Shown here: in pieces, positions 6,234-7,035 of the stretch
How the letters are laid out: every line of letters begins with the position of its first letter
How positions within the stretch are numbered: the first letter of the stretch is position 1
Assembly (NCBI GenBank): GCA_012962735.1
Contig: DTXA01000154.1
Coordinates: forward strand, 1-7,035
Length of the DNA: 7,035 nt
Source of the DNA: Candidatus Latescibacterota bacterium
GTDB taxonomy: Bacteria; Latescibacterota; 4484-107; B68-G9
Direction of reading: 5' to 3'
Made by a program: the position numbers and the translations under genes
Notes under the pieces: model-generated
The model's input: the letters and a program-made list of their open reading frames with translations, nothing else
What the model was told of the DNA's origin: nothing
Database searches by the model: none

Positions 6234-6713
6234 TTAAAGGGCCCTACTTAATAAGTATCCCAGGAGCGCCGCTCCACAGTAGCGGGGGGCAGTTCCGAGG
6301 GCCACCGCCATAAGGAAGGGCTTCGGGGGCATACGGAAGGTCCCAGCCAGCCAGGATGTCTCCCTCAGGGGGACCGGCGAAAAGGCCGCCAGGGCCACCC
6401 CCCATACGCCGTACCTACGGAACAGAGCCTCAACCTTCTGTAGGTAACGCTCCTTTATCCTCAAGATGCGCAGGACTCTGCGGCCCATGAACCTGCCCAG
6501 GGCGTACCCGCCAGCGGAACCCGCTATCGTCCCTGCAAGGGCTACCGACACGGCGAAGTACGGGTTCATCCCGAGGCCTGAGCCGGCCATTAGAAACGGG
6601 TCCGGGGCCACAGGCTGGTATACGGCCACACTCAGGCCCAGAGCCAGAAGGCCCCAGTAACCCTCTACATTGATTTGAGCTAAGTTACGTAATATTTTCA
6701 ACATATCAACCAT
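6234..6713 (-). CDS. VTT-domain (DedA/SNARE-associated-like) membrane protein
   Basis: This 159-residue integral membrane protein resembles the VTT (VMP1/TMEM41/DedA) superfamily, members of which flip or carry polyprenyl phosphates and phospholipids across the inner membrane. Hydrophobic stretches lie at about 18-32, 38-46, 52-74, 102-112 and 132-157. Family-like features are the proline-rich re-entrant segment PVAPDPFLMAGSG (34-46), SAGGYALGRFMGRR (66-79) with its G-x-x-x-GR pattern, and the second re-entrant block with FSPVPLRETSWLAG (111-124). It is shorter than DedA (about 200-220 residues) and closer in size to YqaA-type proteins. Start choice is uncertain: ATG at 6713 overlaps the upstream stop by 8 bases, and ATG at 6704 (MLKIL) is equally plausible; neither has a clear Shine-Dalgarno. 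It precedes hpf by 32 bases. Membership of the broad family is likely; the transported substrate is unknown. Confidence 0.8.
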   Translation of the reverse strand: MVDMLKILRNLAQINVEGYWGLLALGLSVAVYQPVAPDPFLMAGSGLGMNPYFAVSVALAGTIAGSAGGYALGRFMGRRVLRILRIKERYLQKVEALFRRYGVWGVALAAFSPVPLRETSWLAGTFRMPPKPFLMAVALGTAPRYCGAALLGYLLSRAL

Positions 6714-7035
6714 GATGTCTTTGGCACCCCGCTTCTATACTGAAGCAAATGCAGGGCGTTTGGAAGCGATGGGCACCCCTGCCCATCTCCGGGTCGGACA
6801 CAATGACCTCGAGGCGTTGCATTCGTCTGAGGAATCGAAGACCTTCTTTTCCTGATGATGCTCCGATAGCCCGTATAGTCCGGTAGACCTGAGGTTCAAG
6901 GTACTTCCTGCCCACGATCTCAGCTGCGTTCAACACCCCCTCATATGCATCTGGCTTGTCTATGCTTCCATCGTCGTCTATCTGGAATACAGCGTTGCCG
7001 ATTTCATGGGCGAGCGCTGGATGGCCTCCACAGAA
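6706..7035 (-). CDS. Unrecognised protein, C-terminal 109 residues (cut by right edge)
   Basis: The frame is open from the right edge to a TGA at 6708-6706, giving 109 residues with the N-terminus missing; the GTG at 6936 is internal. I do not recognise the family. Near the edge is GGHPALAHEIGNAVFQIDDD, which resembles a zincin HExxH helix with Asn in place of the second His. A later N-A-A-E and a basic R-K-Y-L-E-P segment follow, and the tail is rich in Arg, Cys and His (for example FQTPCICFSIEAGCQRHHG). The sequence appears less GC-rich by eye than its neighbours. It overlaps the VTT gene start by 8 bases (ATGGTTGA), which supports real co-directional genes, although the odd C-terminus could also come from a frameshift or from a decayed gene. 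Confidence is moderate that it is coding and low for any function. Confidence 0.5.
   Translation of the reverse strand, partial: FCGGHPALAHEIGNAVFQIDDDGSIDKPDAYEGVLNAAEIVGRKYLEPQVYRTIRAIGASSGKEGLRFLRRMQRLEVIVSDPEMGRGAHRFQTPCICFSIEAGCQRHHG

Overview
This is a GC-rich bacterial window, packed with genes. One gene, the 3' end of pdxJ, enters from the left edge on the + strand. Everything else lies on the - strand, read from right to left. I recognise no phage, insertion-sequence, CRISPR, tRNA or rRNA signal. Bacterial identity is secure from pdxJ, hprK and hpf. An HPr kinase outside an obvious Firmicute gene order, DXP-type vitamin B6 synthesis, and frequent AGG arginine and ATA isoleucine codons point (weakly, by inference) to a Gram-negative-type or deep-branching, possibly thermophilic lineage. 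I cannot name the phylum.

Layout from left to right: partial pdxJ (+, 2-415); a 43-base convergent gap; then on the - strand a geranylgeranyl-reductase-family flavoprotein (459-1562), a small four-helix membrane protein (1580-1924), an endonuclease IV-like TIM barrel protein (1909-2751), a Gfo/Idh/MocA oxidoreductase (2748-3749), ychF (3780-4865), hprK (4925-5905), hpf (5902-6201), a VTT/DedA-like membrane protein (6234-6713), and the C-terminal end of an unrecognised protein that runs off the right edge (6706-7035).

The nine - strand genes are separated by at most 59 bases. Four junctions overlap: 8 bases between the edge protein and the VTT protein, 4 (ATGA) between hpf and hprK, 4 (GTGA) between the oxidoreductase and the TIM barrel, and 16 between the TIM barrel and the small membrane protein. 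They look like one long transcript or a few nested ones. I see no convincing internal promoter or terminator. Three functional blocks can be read from it: growth-state control (hpf ribosome hibernation, hprK carbon signalling, ychF ribosome-associated ATPase); a translationally coupled dehydrogenase/TIM-barrel pair that may act on a sugar or polyol, although the barrel keeps the metal ligands of a DNA repair nuclease; and a membrane/isoprenoid pair (four-helix protein plus reductase).

No clearly new system is visible. The points most worth following up are the true function of the endonuclease IV-like protein, the pairing of the prenyl reductase with an unknown membrane protein, and the edge protein with a broken HExxH-like motif.
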